Assembly (NCBI RefSeq): GCF_002911015.1
Contig: NZ_KZ626852.1
Coordinates: 1 to 64,000 of the forward strand
Reading direction: 5' to 3'
From: Streptomyces populi
GTDB taxonomy: Bacteria; Actinomycetota; Actinomycetes; Streptomycetales; Streptomycetaceae
Length of the DNA stretch: 64,000 nucleotides
A program made the position numbers and the translations under genes. Numbering within the stretch: position 1 is the stretch's first letter; every line of letters begins with the position of its first letter. This document shows, one piece after another, positions 55,582 through 63,589 of the stretch. Under the pieces are notes generated by a model. It worked only from the letters and a program-made list of their open reading frames with translations, was not told the DNA's origin and searched no databases.

Positions 55582-58440
55582 ATGAGTGAAGTGAACGAGA
55601 CCGCGTCGGCCCACGCCGGACAGCGAGCGGTCGGCGAGGCGATCGAACGGGGTGACGGCGGGCCGAGCGTGGAGGCACTGCTGGCCAGGATCGGACAGGC
55701 CGCCGCACCCCCGGCGGCCGGAACCGGCACGGAGCCGGGTGCGGACGCCTCGGCGTCCCCTGCGGGGCACGGCGCGGACGCGCGGACCGACGCGAGCGCC
55801 GCGACGTCCGGTGCGGGGACGGACGCGGGTGCGCCCGCCGTCCTGCCCCACGCCGGTGCGGCTGCCGGGCCGTTCGACGCCGACGCCGGCCCGCACGCCG
55901 ACGGGTCCACCACGCCGCCCGGCAAGGACGCGGGTGCCGGGGAGTCCCGCACCCGCGTCGACGCCGTGCCGTACGGCACGGATCCCGGTGGCGACACCCG
56001 TACCGGAACGCCCCGCGGTGCCGACACCACGTCCGGGCCCTCCGCGCCCGCCGCCCCCGGCCCGGTCGGTCCAGCCGCCCCCGCCGACTCCGACGCGGAC
56101 GCGCTGGCGGCCGTCATCGCCGCGGCGGCCGGACCCTTCGTACCCGGAGGACACCTGTCGCCCGACACCGACTTCTTCGACGCCGGCGGCACCTCCGTGG
56201 GAGCCGTGGAACTCGTCGCGGCGCTGGAGGACGAGCTGGGCATGGAGATCGACCTCGACGAGGTGTTCGCCGACGCCCGTCCCCGCAGCATCGCCCGGCG
56301 CCGGCTGGCGACCGCGGGTGCCACGGCGGCCGCCTCGGTCCCCGGTGCGCCGTCGATCCCGACGGCCGCGTGGACCACGGCCCCGGCGGTCGGCACGAAC
56401 GACACCGCGGGGGCCCCGGACGGCTTCGCGCCCTCCGCCCCGGCCTCCACCTCGGGCGGCGTGAACCCTGTTCCCCTCCCGGCCCTCGCACGGGGTACGA
56501 GGCCGGCTCCCGCCCCCGCCGCGGACACCCCGGGCATCTCGTCGTCCCGCACCCCGCCCGGAGCGACGGTCGCCGCCCGGGCCCCCGGTGACGGCACCCC
56601 GTACGCCACGGCCCGTCCCGAAGACCTGGAGCAGATCCTGGCCGACCTCTCCCTGGCCGACCGCCTGCCCTGGACCGGCTCGCCCGAGCCCCTGCCGCCC
56701 CGCCGGATCCTGCTCACCGGCGCCACCGGCTTCCTCGGCGGTCATCTGCTCCTCGATCTGCTCAGACACAGTGACGCGCATGTCCACTGCCTCGTCCGCG
56801 CGGCCGACGAGGAGGCTGCCACGGCCCGTCTCGGCGAGGCCCTGAAGAGCCACCGGCTGCCCTGGTCGTCGGAGGTCCGCCGTCGGGTGACGGTACTCCC
56901 CGGCGACATCAGGCGTCCGCACCTCGGTCTGTCCGACGGCGCCTGGAACAAGCTCGCCCACGAACTGGACAGCATCGTGGGCGTGGCGGCGGCCGTGGAC
57001 TTCCTGCGCGGCTACCAGTCGCTGCGCGGGAGCAACGTCATCGGCGCGCTGACCCTGGCCGAACTGGCGGCCACCGGCCCGCCCAAGCCGCTGCACCACA
57101 TCTCCTCGATCGCGGTCTTCAACGAGGTCGGCATCTCCTCCATGGGCGAGGACGACCCGCTCGCCCACGTCGACCGCCTCGTCGCGGGCTACGACCAGAC
57201 GAAATGGGCCGCCGAGGTCGCCCTGCGGCGGGCCCGCGACCACGGTCTGATCGTCACCGCGATGCGCCCGGGAGGCATCGGAGGCCACACCCGCACGGGT
57301 GCCCACAACCCGCAGGACCTCAGCAGCGGTCTCATCTCGGCCTTCGGCCGCTTCCGTACCGTGCCCGCCTTCCACCGTCTGAACGCGGCCCCGGTGGACT
57401 GGGTCAGCCGGGTCGCGGCCGCCGTCGTCTGCGAACCCGACGCCTGGGGATTCGACTACAACCTGACCGGTGTCCCCAACACCCTCGACGACGTCGTCCG
57501 GGACATGGCGTTCGCCGGGATGCACGTGCGCGTACAGGACTGGGACGAATGGCGCACCGACGCCCTGGCCCGGCTGGAGGCCGAACCCGTTCCCGAACTC
57601 GCTTTCCTCACCAGGGTTCTGCAAAGCCCCACCGCCCTCAAGCTCTGCGAGGCGACCCTGAAGGGGCCCGCCGCCACCGACGACCGCACCGCCGCGCTCG
57701 TCGAGGCGCTCGGGCTGCGCCCCGCGGCCCGCTACGACGCCCGGGCCCAGCTGAGGACGTTCGAGCGGCTCGCCGAGGACGGCCTGGCCCGTCTCCCGCA
57801 CAAGGACGACCAGCCGTACCTCTGGTTCACCGAGACCACCGAGGGCGCCGTCGGCCCGGTCGGCGCCGACGCCGACATCCCCTGCTCGATGGAGCTCACG
57901 CTCTCCATCGCGGGCATGCACCAACTGGTGAAGGAGCGGCGGGTGGACGCGGGCGGCGAGCTGGTGTGCGCCGCGGTCCATCCCGCGCCGCTGCGCGTGG
58001 AACGCGGCGACGTCTGGATCCGTCCCGAGGAGGGCATCCCGCAGCGGCACGGTATGCGCGGCCGACTCCTGCGCTACCGACTGACGTTGAGCGACACCGA
58101 CGGAGGCCGGTGGTGGCTGGAGGGCCACAAGTACGCCCGTGCCCGCCGTGACGTGTGGCGGCAGACCCGCGCGCTGAGCGTCGAGATCGGCCGCGAGGGC
58201 GAACCGGCGAGCCTCGCCGGCGAACTCGTCGTCCCCGCCGACAGCTACGTGCGCGACCAGATAGACGGCATCGAGGTGGACCCGCGCCTGACCGGCCGGG
58301 AGAAGCGCGCCGCCAAGCTGACCTGGCTCGCCTGGTTCGGCGCGGAGATGGGCCGCGGCCTGTTGGGCCCCTTCACCCGTGCCGCCGCCGACCTCCTCGA
58401 CCTGCGCCCTGCCCGGACCCCCTCGGAGCGCCACCGATGA
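55582..58440 (+). CDS. Carrier protein - thioester reductase - GMC-fusion-type domain protein
   Basis: A 952-aa protein; ATG 55582 follows AAAGG, 67 bases after the PKS stop. Residues 1-170 are low-complexity Ala/Gly/Asp/Thr sequence. The carrier domain spans about 170-255 with phosphopantetheine site Ser205 (FFDAGGTSVGAVELV). A second disordered stretch follows. The thioester reductase spans about 370-730: NADPH motif LLTGATGFLGGHLLL (Gly380-Gly386), HCLVRAADEEAATARL, VTVLPGDI, HHISSIAVFNE, and catalytic Tyr537-xxx-Lys541 (YDQTKW). It should release the carrier-bound product as an aldehyde or alcohol. Residues about 745-930 (LWFTETTEG, MELTLSIAGMHQL, LLRYRLTLSDTDGG, WWLEGHKYARARRD, LTWLAWFGAEMG) resemble the domain between the GMC-oxidase and hydrolase parts of cholesterol-oxidase-like fusions. 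The stop overlaps the hydrolase ATG. Confidence 0.88.
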   Translation: MSEVNETASAHAGQRAVGEAIERGDGGPSVEALLARIGQAAAPPAAGTGTEPGADASASPAGHGADARTDASAATSGAGTDAGAPAVLPHAGAAAGPFDADAGPHADGSTTPPGKDAGAGESRTRVDAVPYGTDPGGDTRTGTPRGADTTSGPSAPAAPGPVGPAAPADSDADALAAVIAAAAGPFVPGGHLSPDTDFFDAGGTSVGAVELVAALEDELGMEIDLDEVFADARPRSIARRRLATAGATAAASVPGAPSIPTAAWTTAPAVGTNDTAGAPDGFAPSAPASTSGGVNPVPLPALARGTRPAPAPAADTPGISSSRTPPGATVAARAPGDGTPYATARPEDLEQILADLSLADRLPWTGSPEPLPPRRILLTGATGFLGGHLLLDLLRHSDAHVHCLVRAADEEAATARLGEALKSHRLPWSSEVRRRVTVLPGDIRRPHLGLSDGAWNKLAHELDSIVGVAAAVDFLRGYQSLRGSNVIGALTLAELAATGPPKPLHHISSIAVFNEVGISSMGEDDPLAHVDRLVAGYDQTKWAAEVALRRARDHGLIVTAMRPGGIGGHTRTGAHNPQDLSSGLISAFGRFRTVPAFHRLNAAPVDWVSRVAAAVVCEPDAWGFDYNLTGVPNTLDDVVRDMAFAGMHVRVQDWDEWRTDALARLEAEPVPELAFLTRVLQSPTALKLCEATLKGPAATDDRTAALVEALGLRPAARYDARAQLRTFERLAEDGLARLPHKDDQPYLWFTETTEGAVGPVGADADIPCSMELTLSIAGMHQLVKERRVDAGGELVCAAVHPAPLRVERGDVWIRPEEGIPQRHGMRGRLLRYRLTLSDTDGGRWWLEGHKYARARRDVWRQTRALSVEIGREGEPASLAGELVVPADSYVRDQIDGIEVDPRLTGREKRAAKLTWLAWFGAEMGRGLLGPFTRAAADLLDLRPARTPSERHR

Positions 58441-59573
58441 TCTTCAGAACCACCACCTCCCGTACCAGGCCGACGATCCGCAAGGTCAGGACGGGCACGG
58501 CCCTGCGGCCGCTGCGCCACCGCCTCGACCCGGCACGGGTCGAGGAGATCCCCTTCAGGGCCGGGGACGGCGTACGCCTCGGTCTCACCCGTATCGACAG
58601 CGGGGACCAGGACCGGCCCGCCGTGCTGCTCCTGCACGGACACACCGCGTCCGCCGACATGTTCCTGCTCCCCGAGACCCGCAACCTGGTCGACGTCCTG
58701 CTCGACGACGGGTACGAGCCCTGGCTGCTCGACTGGCGGGGCAGCTGCCGGCTTCCCTACAACGAGACCGGCCAGAGGTACACCTACGACGACGTCGCTC
58801 TCCACGACATCCCGCAAGCCGTCTCGTACATCCGCGAACGCATCGGCGACCGGCCGCTGTTCGTGGTCGCCCACTGCATCGGCTCCCTCACCCTGTCGCT
58901 GAGCATGACGGCGGGGCTCGTGCCCGGGCTCGCGGGCGTGGTCTCCCAGGGCGTGTTCCTGACGCCGAAGCTCGCGGGACGGACCTCGCTGCGGATGACG
59001 GTGGCGGGCGAACTGCTGAAGAACCGGATCGACCACATCCCGGTCGACTTCCGCAAGGTGGGCCTCCGGTCGCGCTACACCCCCCTGTTCGCGCTGGCCT
59101 CCCGCGGGGCGGACTGCCCGGACCCGACCTGCCAGATCCTCCACAACTCGGCCTGGGGCTCGGGCGCTTCGCTCTTCCTGCACGAGAACCTGTCCGACGC
59201 CACCCACGACCGGCTCGCCGAACTCCTCGGGCCGGCGCCCCTGTGGATCCTGCCGCACCTGCGCCGCATCGAACTGGCCCGCAGCGTCGTCCGCTGGCAC
59301 GACACGGACCACCGCTACCGGGTGCTGCCGCCCAACGCGCTGGACGCGGCCGCCCGCATCGACACTCCCGTCCTGCTGCTCGCGGGAAGCGAGAACGGGC
59401 TGTGGCTGGACTCGCAGAAGCTCTGCCACGAGGTGCTGGCACACCGCCAACCGCAGCTGGACGTGTCGTACACCGAGATCCCCGCCTACGGCCACCTGGA
59501 CACCTTCCTGGGCCGGGGGGCCGCTCTCGATGTCTTCGGACACATCCTGGAATTCCTCGGCGAACGACGGTGA
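58437..59573 (+). CDS. Alpha/beta hydrolase with a cysteine nucleophile
   Basis: A 378-aa protein; ATG 58437 overlaps the preceding stop (ATGA). Core motifs: PAVLLLHGHTASADMFLLPE (oxyanion hole), EPWLLDWRGSCRLPYNETGQ, DIPQAVSYIRERIG, LFVVAHCIGSLTLSLSMTAG, where the nucleophile elbow is A-H-Cys147-I-G instead of G-x-Ser-x-G, PVLLLAGSENGLWLDSQKL (Asp) and AYGHLDTFLGRGAALDVF (His). It matches the hydrolase half of GMC-oxidase/hydrolase fusion proteins, the same fusions that share the C-terminal domain of the preceding gene. Cys in this position is also the nucleophile of PHA synthases, which handle acyl thioesters. A role in acyl transfer or release from the carrier is plausible; hydrolysis is not assured. 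No signal peptide is evident. Confidence 0.85.
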   Translation: MIFRTTTSRTRPTIRKVRTGTALRPLRHRLDPARVEEIPFRAGDGVRLGLTRIDSGDQDRPAVLLLHGHTASADMFLLPETRNLVDVLLDDGYEPWLLDWRGSCRLPYNETGQRYTYDDVALHDIPQAVSYIRERIGDRPLFVVAHCIGSLTLSLSMTAGLVPGLAGVVSQGVFLTPKLAGRTSLRMTVAGELLKNRIDHIPVDFRKVGLRSRYTPLFALASRGADCPDPTCQILHNSAWGSGASLFLHENLSDATHDRLAELLGPAPLWILPHLRRIELARSVVRWHDTDHRYRVLPPNALDAAARIDTPVLLLAGSENGLWLDSQKLCHEVLAHRQPQLDVSYTEIPAYGHLDTFLGRGAALDVFGHILEFLGERR

Positions 59574-59813
59574 CGGCGGGCCCCGCGGCCGGTTACCGTA
59601 CCGATCAGTAACCAGAGTGCGGCCCAGGAGTCCGATCCGGAGATCCGCCACCCACCGAGGTCCGACCGCTTCCGGCCGCACAGGACGGACGCGTCCCGAT
59701 CGGCGGCCAGGGTGCCCGGAGAGCCGGACGGCCACTCCTGGCCGCCGCCGCAGACGAGATCCCACAAGCCCCGTCCGGCCCTCCCGGGCCACCCGACAAC
59801 TCACGGAGACCCC

Positions 59814-60593
59814 ATGCCGCAGCTCGAAGTCGACGGTGCCGCGCTGACGTACGACGACGAGGGCCCGCGCGACGGCGACGGTGTGCCCCTGGTGTTCATC
59901 CACGGCTGGACGGCCAACCGGCACCGCTGGGACCACCAGACGGAGCACTTCGCCCGGAAGCGGCGGGTCGTACGGCTGGACCTGCGCGGGCACGGGGAGA
60001 GCGAAGGGTCGGGGCGGCGGACCGTGGCGGAACTGGCCGCCGACGTTCTCGCCGTCCTCGACCACCTGGAGCTCGACCGGTTCGTGCTCGTCGGCCACTC
60101 GATGGGTGGGATGATCGCGCAGACCCTGACGCTCGCCCACCCCGAGCGGGTCGAACGGCTGGTCCTGGTGAACTCGATCAGCAGGATGAGCTACAGCCGG
60201 GGGAGGGGCCTGCTGATGGCGGTCTCGACCCTGGTGCCGTTCAAGCTGTTCGTGGCCGCCAACATCCAGCGCGCCTTCGCCCCCGGCTACCCGCGCGAGA
60301 AGATCCGCGAGTACGTCCGGGCCTCGGCGGACACGCCCCAGGAGGTGGTCATGACGTGCTACGGCGCCATGCGGTCCTTCGACGTCCTCGACCGGCTCGG
60401 GGAGATCAGCACCCCCACCCTCCTGGTCCACGGCTACCACGACGTCCAACTGCCCGTCTCCCAGATGCTGCGGATGGCGAAGGCCTACCCGGACGCCGTG
60501 GTGCGGATCGTGGACGCCGGTCACGAACTGCCCGTGGAGAAGCCGGAGGAACTCACCGCCGTGCTCGACCGGTTCGTGACGGACCAGCCGTAG
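59814..60593 (+). CDS. Alpha/beta hydrolase, Ser type
   Basis: A 259-aa soluble hydrolase with ATG 59814 behind CGGAGA. Motifs: LVFIHGWTANRHRWDHQTEH (oxyanion hole), VVRLDLRGHGESEGSGRRT, VLVGHSMGGMIAQTLTLAHP with Ser96, TPTLLVHGYHDVQLPVSQML (Asp) and VDAGHELPVEKPEEL (His). All three catalytic residues are present. It lies 240 bases after the Cys-type hydrolase and in the same orientation, so it probably closes the biosynthetic operon or has its own promoter in the gap. It may act as an editing or product-processing esterase; the substrate cannot be deduced. The gap 59574-59813 shows no gene. Confidence 0.9.
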   Translation: MPQLEVDGAALTYDDEGPRDGDGVPLVFIHGWTANRHRWDHQTEHFARKRRVVRLDLRGHGESEGSGRRTVAELAADVLAVLDHLELDRFVLVGHSMGGMIAQTLTLAHPERVERLVLVNSISRMSYSRGRGLLMAVSTLVPFKLFVAANIQRAFAPGYPREKIREYVRASADTPQEVVMTCYGAMRSFDVLDRLGEISTPTLLVHGYHDVQLPVSQMLRMAKAYPDAVVRIVDAGHELPVEKPEELTAVLDRFVTDQP

Positions 60594-60872
60594 CCGAAGC
60601 CTTCGGCGGGGGGCCGAGGCGGACAGGCCGGCCGGTTTCGTCGGCGTACTCCGTGACCAGGGGTCCGGGTCCGCTTCCGCCTCCCCCGGTGGCGTTCCGC
60701 CGCGGGGACGCGATCTCCCGGCGCCGGCCCGGGTTCCGTGCCCCGCCCGCGAAGGGGCGGGCGAAGCCGTGGCGAGGGAGGCTCACCCGCGCGGATGGAT
60801 TCGTGCGTCCGGTGAGTGCAACGCCGCTCGTCGTGGCCGTCGGCGCGTGCGGGCGACGGAAGGCTGGCGTTT

Positions 60873-62912
60873 ATGTTCACAGCATATGTACGACCGGCGC
60901 GGCAGCGGCACGGTGACCGCCGCCGGTCCTTCCCGGCCCGGGCCGGGACCGTCGCGGCGACAGTCCTGGCACTGGTCCTGACCCTCCCGGGCAGCGCCGC
61001 CGCGGTCCCGGGCGGCCTGGACACCGTGTTCGGCGGGGACGGCAAGGTACTCACCGGCATCGCCGCCGACGATCACGCCGACGACGTGGCGGTACAGCCC
61101 GACGGGAAGATCGTCTCTGTCGGCGCCTCCGTCGACGACACGGCGACGGAGAGCGACTTCGCGCTGACCCGCCACAACCCCGACGGCACCCCGGACACCG
61201 GCTTCGGCACCGGCGGCACGGTGACGACCGCCGTCAACAACACGGGTTCGAACCTCCAGTGGAGCGAGGCGCACGCCGTGGCACTGCAGGCCGACGGCAA
61301 GATCGTGGTGGTGGGCGGCAGCTGGCGGGAGTACGAGAACTGCTGCTGGTTCGTGGTGGCCCGCTACAACCCCGACGGGAGTCTGGACAACACCTTCAGC
61401 GGCGACGGCCGGGTCTTCGCCGACTTCGACGGTCCGACCGAGGCCCGCGACGTGGCCGTCGACTCGAGCGGCAGGATCGTCGCGGCCGGCTACGCCGGGG
61501 GCCGGATGGCGGTGCTCCGCCTCACGAGCAACGGCACCCCGGACACCACGTTCGGGGGCGACGGCACGGTGACCGCCAATCCGGCGGGGCCGGTGCCGCA
61601 GGAAGGCGGGGACGGCCGCGCCCTGGTGCTGCAACCCGACGGCAAGATCGTCGTCGGAGGCCAGGTCGGCTCGACCGCGTTCGACTTCGCGCTGATGCGC
61701 TTCAACGCCGACGGCGGTGTGGACACGAGTTTCGACGGCGACGGTGTCGTCCGAACCGACTTCGGCGACTACGAGTCGGTGGAAGGGCTCGCACTCCAGC
61801 CCGACGGGAAGATCGTCGCCGTGGGCGGCAGCGGCACCAGGTTCGCCCTGGCCCGTTACCTCCCCAACGGTGCCCCGGACACGGGCTTCGGCGGCAACGG
61901 CAAGGTGATCACCCCCGGCGGCGGAGCGGCGGACGTGGCGCTGCAACCGGGTGACGGCCGGATCGTCGTCGCCGGAGGCAACGGACCCGGCGGCGATTTC
62001 GCCGTCCTGCGCTACAACCCCGACGGCGGCCGGGACACCGGCTTCGGCACCGGCGGCCTCACGACCGCCGACTTCGGCGGCACCGACGCCGCCCGTGGCG
62101 TCGCCCTCCAGGCGGACGGAAAGATCGTCGCCGCGGGCGGGGGCGGACCGAACGACGACTTCGCCCTGGCCCGCTTCGAGGGCGGCGGTTCCCCGCCGCC
62201 ACCGGCCGGCGTGAACCTGTCGGTGACGAAGTCGGGTCCCACCACGGTCAGCATCGGTGACCGGGCCGCCTACAGCGTGCGGGTCACCAACAACAGTGCC
62301 ACGGCCTCCGCCACCGACGTCTCCCTGTCCGACACGATCAGCGGAGTCGCCGCATCGGTCGTCTCGGTGACACCCAGCTCGGGCACCTGCTCCATCACCG
62401 CCACCACCGCGAGCTGTTCCCTCGGCACCCTCGCCCCCGGAGCCACCGCCACGGTGACGGTCGCCGCCGAACCGCGGGCCGTCGGCACCCTCACCGACCG
62501 GGCCACGGCCGGCGCCGCCCAGACCGACCCGACCCCCGGCGACAACACCGCCACGGCGACCACCGCGGTCGACAACGCGCGCGGCTGCACCCGCGTCGGA
62601 ACCAGCGGCAACGACACCATCACCGGTACCAGCGGCAACGACGTGATCTGCGCCCTCGGCGGCGACGACACCGTCAACGCGGGCAACGGCAATGACACCG
62701 TCCACGGCGGGTACGGCAACGACCGCATCGACGGCGGCTCCGGCAACGACACCCTCACCGCGGGCCCCGGCAACGACAACCTGATCGGCAACTCCGGCAC
62801 CGACACCCTCGACACCGTCGACAACGTGTCCGGCAACGACACCGCCAACGGCGGCCTGAACACGGACACCTGCACGACGGACGCGGGCGACATCCGCATC
62901 GGCTGTCCCTGA
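60873..62912 (+). CDS. Secreted beta-propeller (delta-60) protein with DUF11 and RTX-like repeats
   Basis: A 679-aa exported protein. The ATG at 60873 follows GGAAGG. A long N-terminus (MFTAYVRPARQRHGDRRRSF) precedes the hydrophobic core AGTVAATVLALVLTLPGSAA and cleavage near residue 47. Residues about 50-440 hold seven or eight delta-60 repeats (VALQADGKIVVVGGSW; RYNPDGSLDNTFSGDGRV), forming a propeller. Residues about 445-565 are a DUF11/CARDB-like domain (NLSVTKSGPTTVSIGDRAAY). The C-terminal 110 residues contain calcium-binding nonapeptide-type repeats (GTSGNDTITGTSGNDVICAL; GNGNDTVHGGYGNDRIDGGS), which fold on Ca2+ outside the cell. No anchor is seen. Such proteins are released surface or matrix components of unknown role. 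It is monocistronic. The 279-base gap before it shows no gene. Confidence 0.88.
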   Translation: MFTAYVRPARQRHGDRRRSFPARAGTVAATVLALVLTLPGSAAAVPGGLDTVFGGDGKVLTGIAADDHADDVAVQPDGKIVSVGASVDDTATESDFALTRHNPDGTPDTGFGTGGTVTTAVNNTGSNLQWSEAHAVALQADGKIVVVGGSWREYENCCWFVVARYNPDGSLDNTFSGDGRVFADFDGPTEARDVAVDSSGRIVAAGYAGGRMAVLRLTSNGTPDTTFGGDGTVTANPAGPVPQEGGDGRALVLQPDGKIVVGGQVGSTAFDFALMRFNADGGVDTSFDGDGVVRTDFGDYESVEGLALQPDGKIVAVGGSGTRFALARYLPNGAPDTGFGGNGKVITPGGGAADVALQPGDGRIVVAGGNGPGGDFAVLRYNPDGGRDTGFGTGGLTTADFGGTDAARGVALQADGKIVAAGGGGPNDDFALARFEGGGSPPPPAGVNLSVTKSGPTTVSIGDRAAYSVRVTNNSATASATDVSLSDTISGVAASVVSVTPSSGTCSITATTASCSLGTLAPGATATVTVAAEPRAVGTLTDRATAGAAQTDPTPGDNTATATTAVDNARGCTRVGTSGNDTITGTSGNDVICALGGDDTVNAGNGNDTVHGGYGNDRIDGGSGNDTLTAGPGNDNLIGNSGTDTLDTVDNVSGNDTANGGLNTDTCTTDAGDIRIGCP

Positions 62913-63063
62913 ACCGCACCGCACCGCCGTGTCCCGGGCCCCGCATGCCGTACGGGGTCCGGACGGCACGCGGCGCGTGTGCGACGGCCGCGCCGTCGGG
63001 GGCGGCACGGGCCGCGGTCCGCGCGCCGACGCCTTCCCGGCATCCCCCCCCCCCGCAGACGAA

Positions 63064-63097
63064 GAAGACCCCGTCCCGAACCCGGGACGGGGTCTTC
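63064..63097. terminator. Perfect 14-bp hairpin, probable terminator
   Basis: GAAGACCCCGTCCC (63064-63077) pairs exactly with 63084-63097 around a 6-base loop; on the minus strand it is followed by TTCTTC. It stands 150 bases after the propeller gene and, on the minus strand, directly after a tRNA-3'-end-like sequence. Confidence 0.8.
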
Positions 63098-63155
63098 GCG
63101 GAGCGCCGGGCAGGCCTTGCACCTGCATCTCCCCGCAGGAAGCGGGACGTCTTTC
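63098..63155 (-). other. tRNA 3'-end-like sequence at a gene breakpoint
   Basis: On the minus strand, GCAGGTGCAAGGCCTGC (complement of 63110-63126) makes a 5-bp stem with a 7-base loop, resembling a tRNA T-arm (usual loop TTCAANN), followed by GGCGCTCC and then the terminator hairpin. The start of this segment coincides with the point where the acetyltransferase remnant loses similarity. No matching D- or anticodon arm or acceptor 5' strand is visible, so this is not an intact tRNA. It may be an integration scar (tRNA 3' ends are common att sites) or chance. Confidence 0.25.
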
Positions 63156-63296
63156 CTTGACGAAGCCGCGGTGCCACCCGACGACACGGGTCAGCGGGCC
63201 GTCCGTCTCGATGCGGGTGCTGCCGCCGGGCGGGGTGACGCCACGGAGCTGAGCGTCGTACGCGGCGCGGAGACCGTCGATCGAAATGTCCTTCAC
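63156..63296 (-). pseudogene. N-terminal remnant of a GNAT-family acetyltransferase
   Basis: From GTG 63296 leftward the frame encodes VKDISIDGLRAAYDAQLRGV, then PPGGSTRIETDGPLTRVVGW, then HRGFVK. This is the typical start of a Streptomyces GNAT acetyltransferase (LRAAYDAQLR...ERDGPLxRVxGxxxGFVxYRDL). The resemblance stops at GFVK (63156-63167), before the acetyl-CoA-binding motif, and unrelated sequence follows. Only about 47 of the usual 200-250 residues remain, so it is nonfunctional. Confidence 0.6.
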
Positions 63297-63530
63297 GCGA
63301 ACACCGTACGGACCGGGTCACATGAATAAGCCCCTGCCGGACCGAGCGAGCACCGCGCCCGCACCCCCCGGCACCGGGGCCGGGGCCGGTCGACGCGTCC
63401 CGCGCCCACCGTGGGTGACGGTCACTCAGTTCTGTACCCCTCGTTCCTCGTCCGCGCGCCGCATCCGACGCCGGTCCGTGCGCGGTGGTCGATCCGGCGG
63501 GCGCCGTGGTCGACGCCGGTGAGGCGGTGG

Positions 63531-63564
63531 CGGAGCCCCGGACCGGGAGGCGTCCGGGGCTCCG
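63531..63564 (-). terminator. Hairpin terminator of the minus-strand MFS gene
   Basis: CGGAGCCCCGGA (63531-63542) is perfectly inverted at 63553-63564 with a 10-base loop. It lies 26 bases beyond the MFS stop on the minus strand. The rest of the gap 63297-63589 holds nothing recognisable. Confidence 0.75.
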
Positions 63565-63589
63565 GTGCGCATCGGTGGCCTCGGGTGGT

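Noticed and set aside
50131..58434. Very long open frame on the minus strand across the PKS and reductase genes
   Set aside because: It mirrors the third-codon GC bias of the plus-strand genes, has low-complexity Gly/Arg/Val composition and no recognisable domain.
63098..63155. Complete tRNA gene
   Set aside because: Only a T-arm-like stem is present; D-arm, anticodon arm and acceptor pairing cannot be found.
60783..63296. 837-codon minus-strand frame opposite the propeller gene
   Set aside because: Only its first 47 codons resemble a protein (GNAT remnant); the rest is the antisense of the repeat-rich propeller gene.
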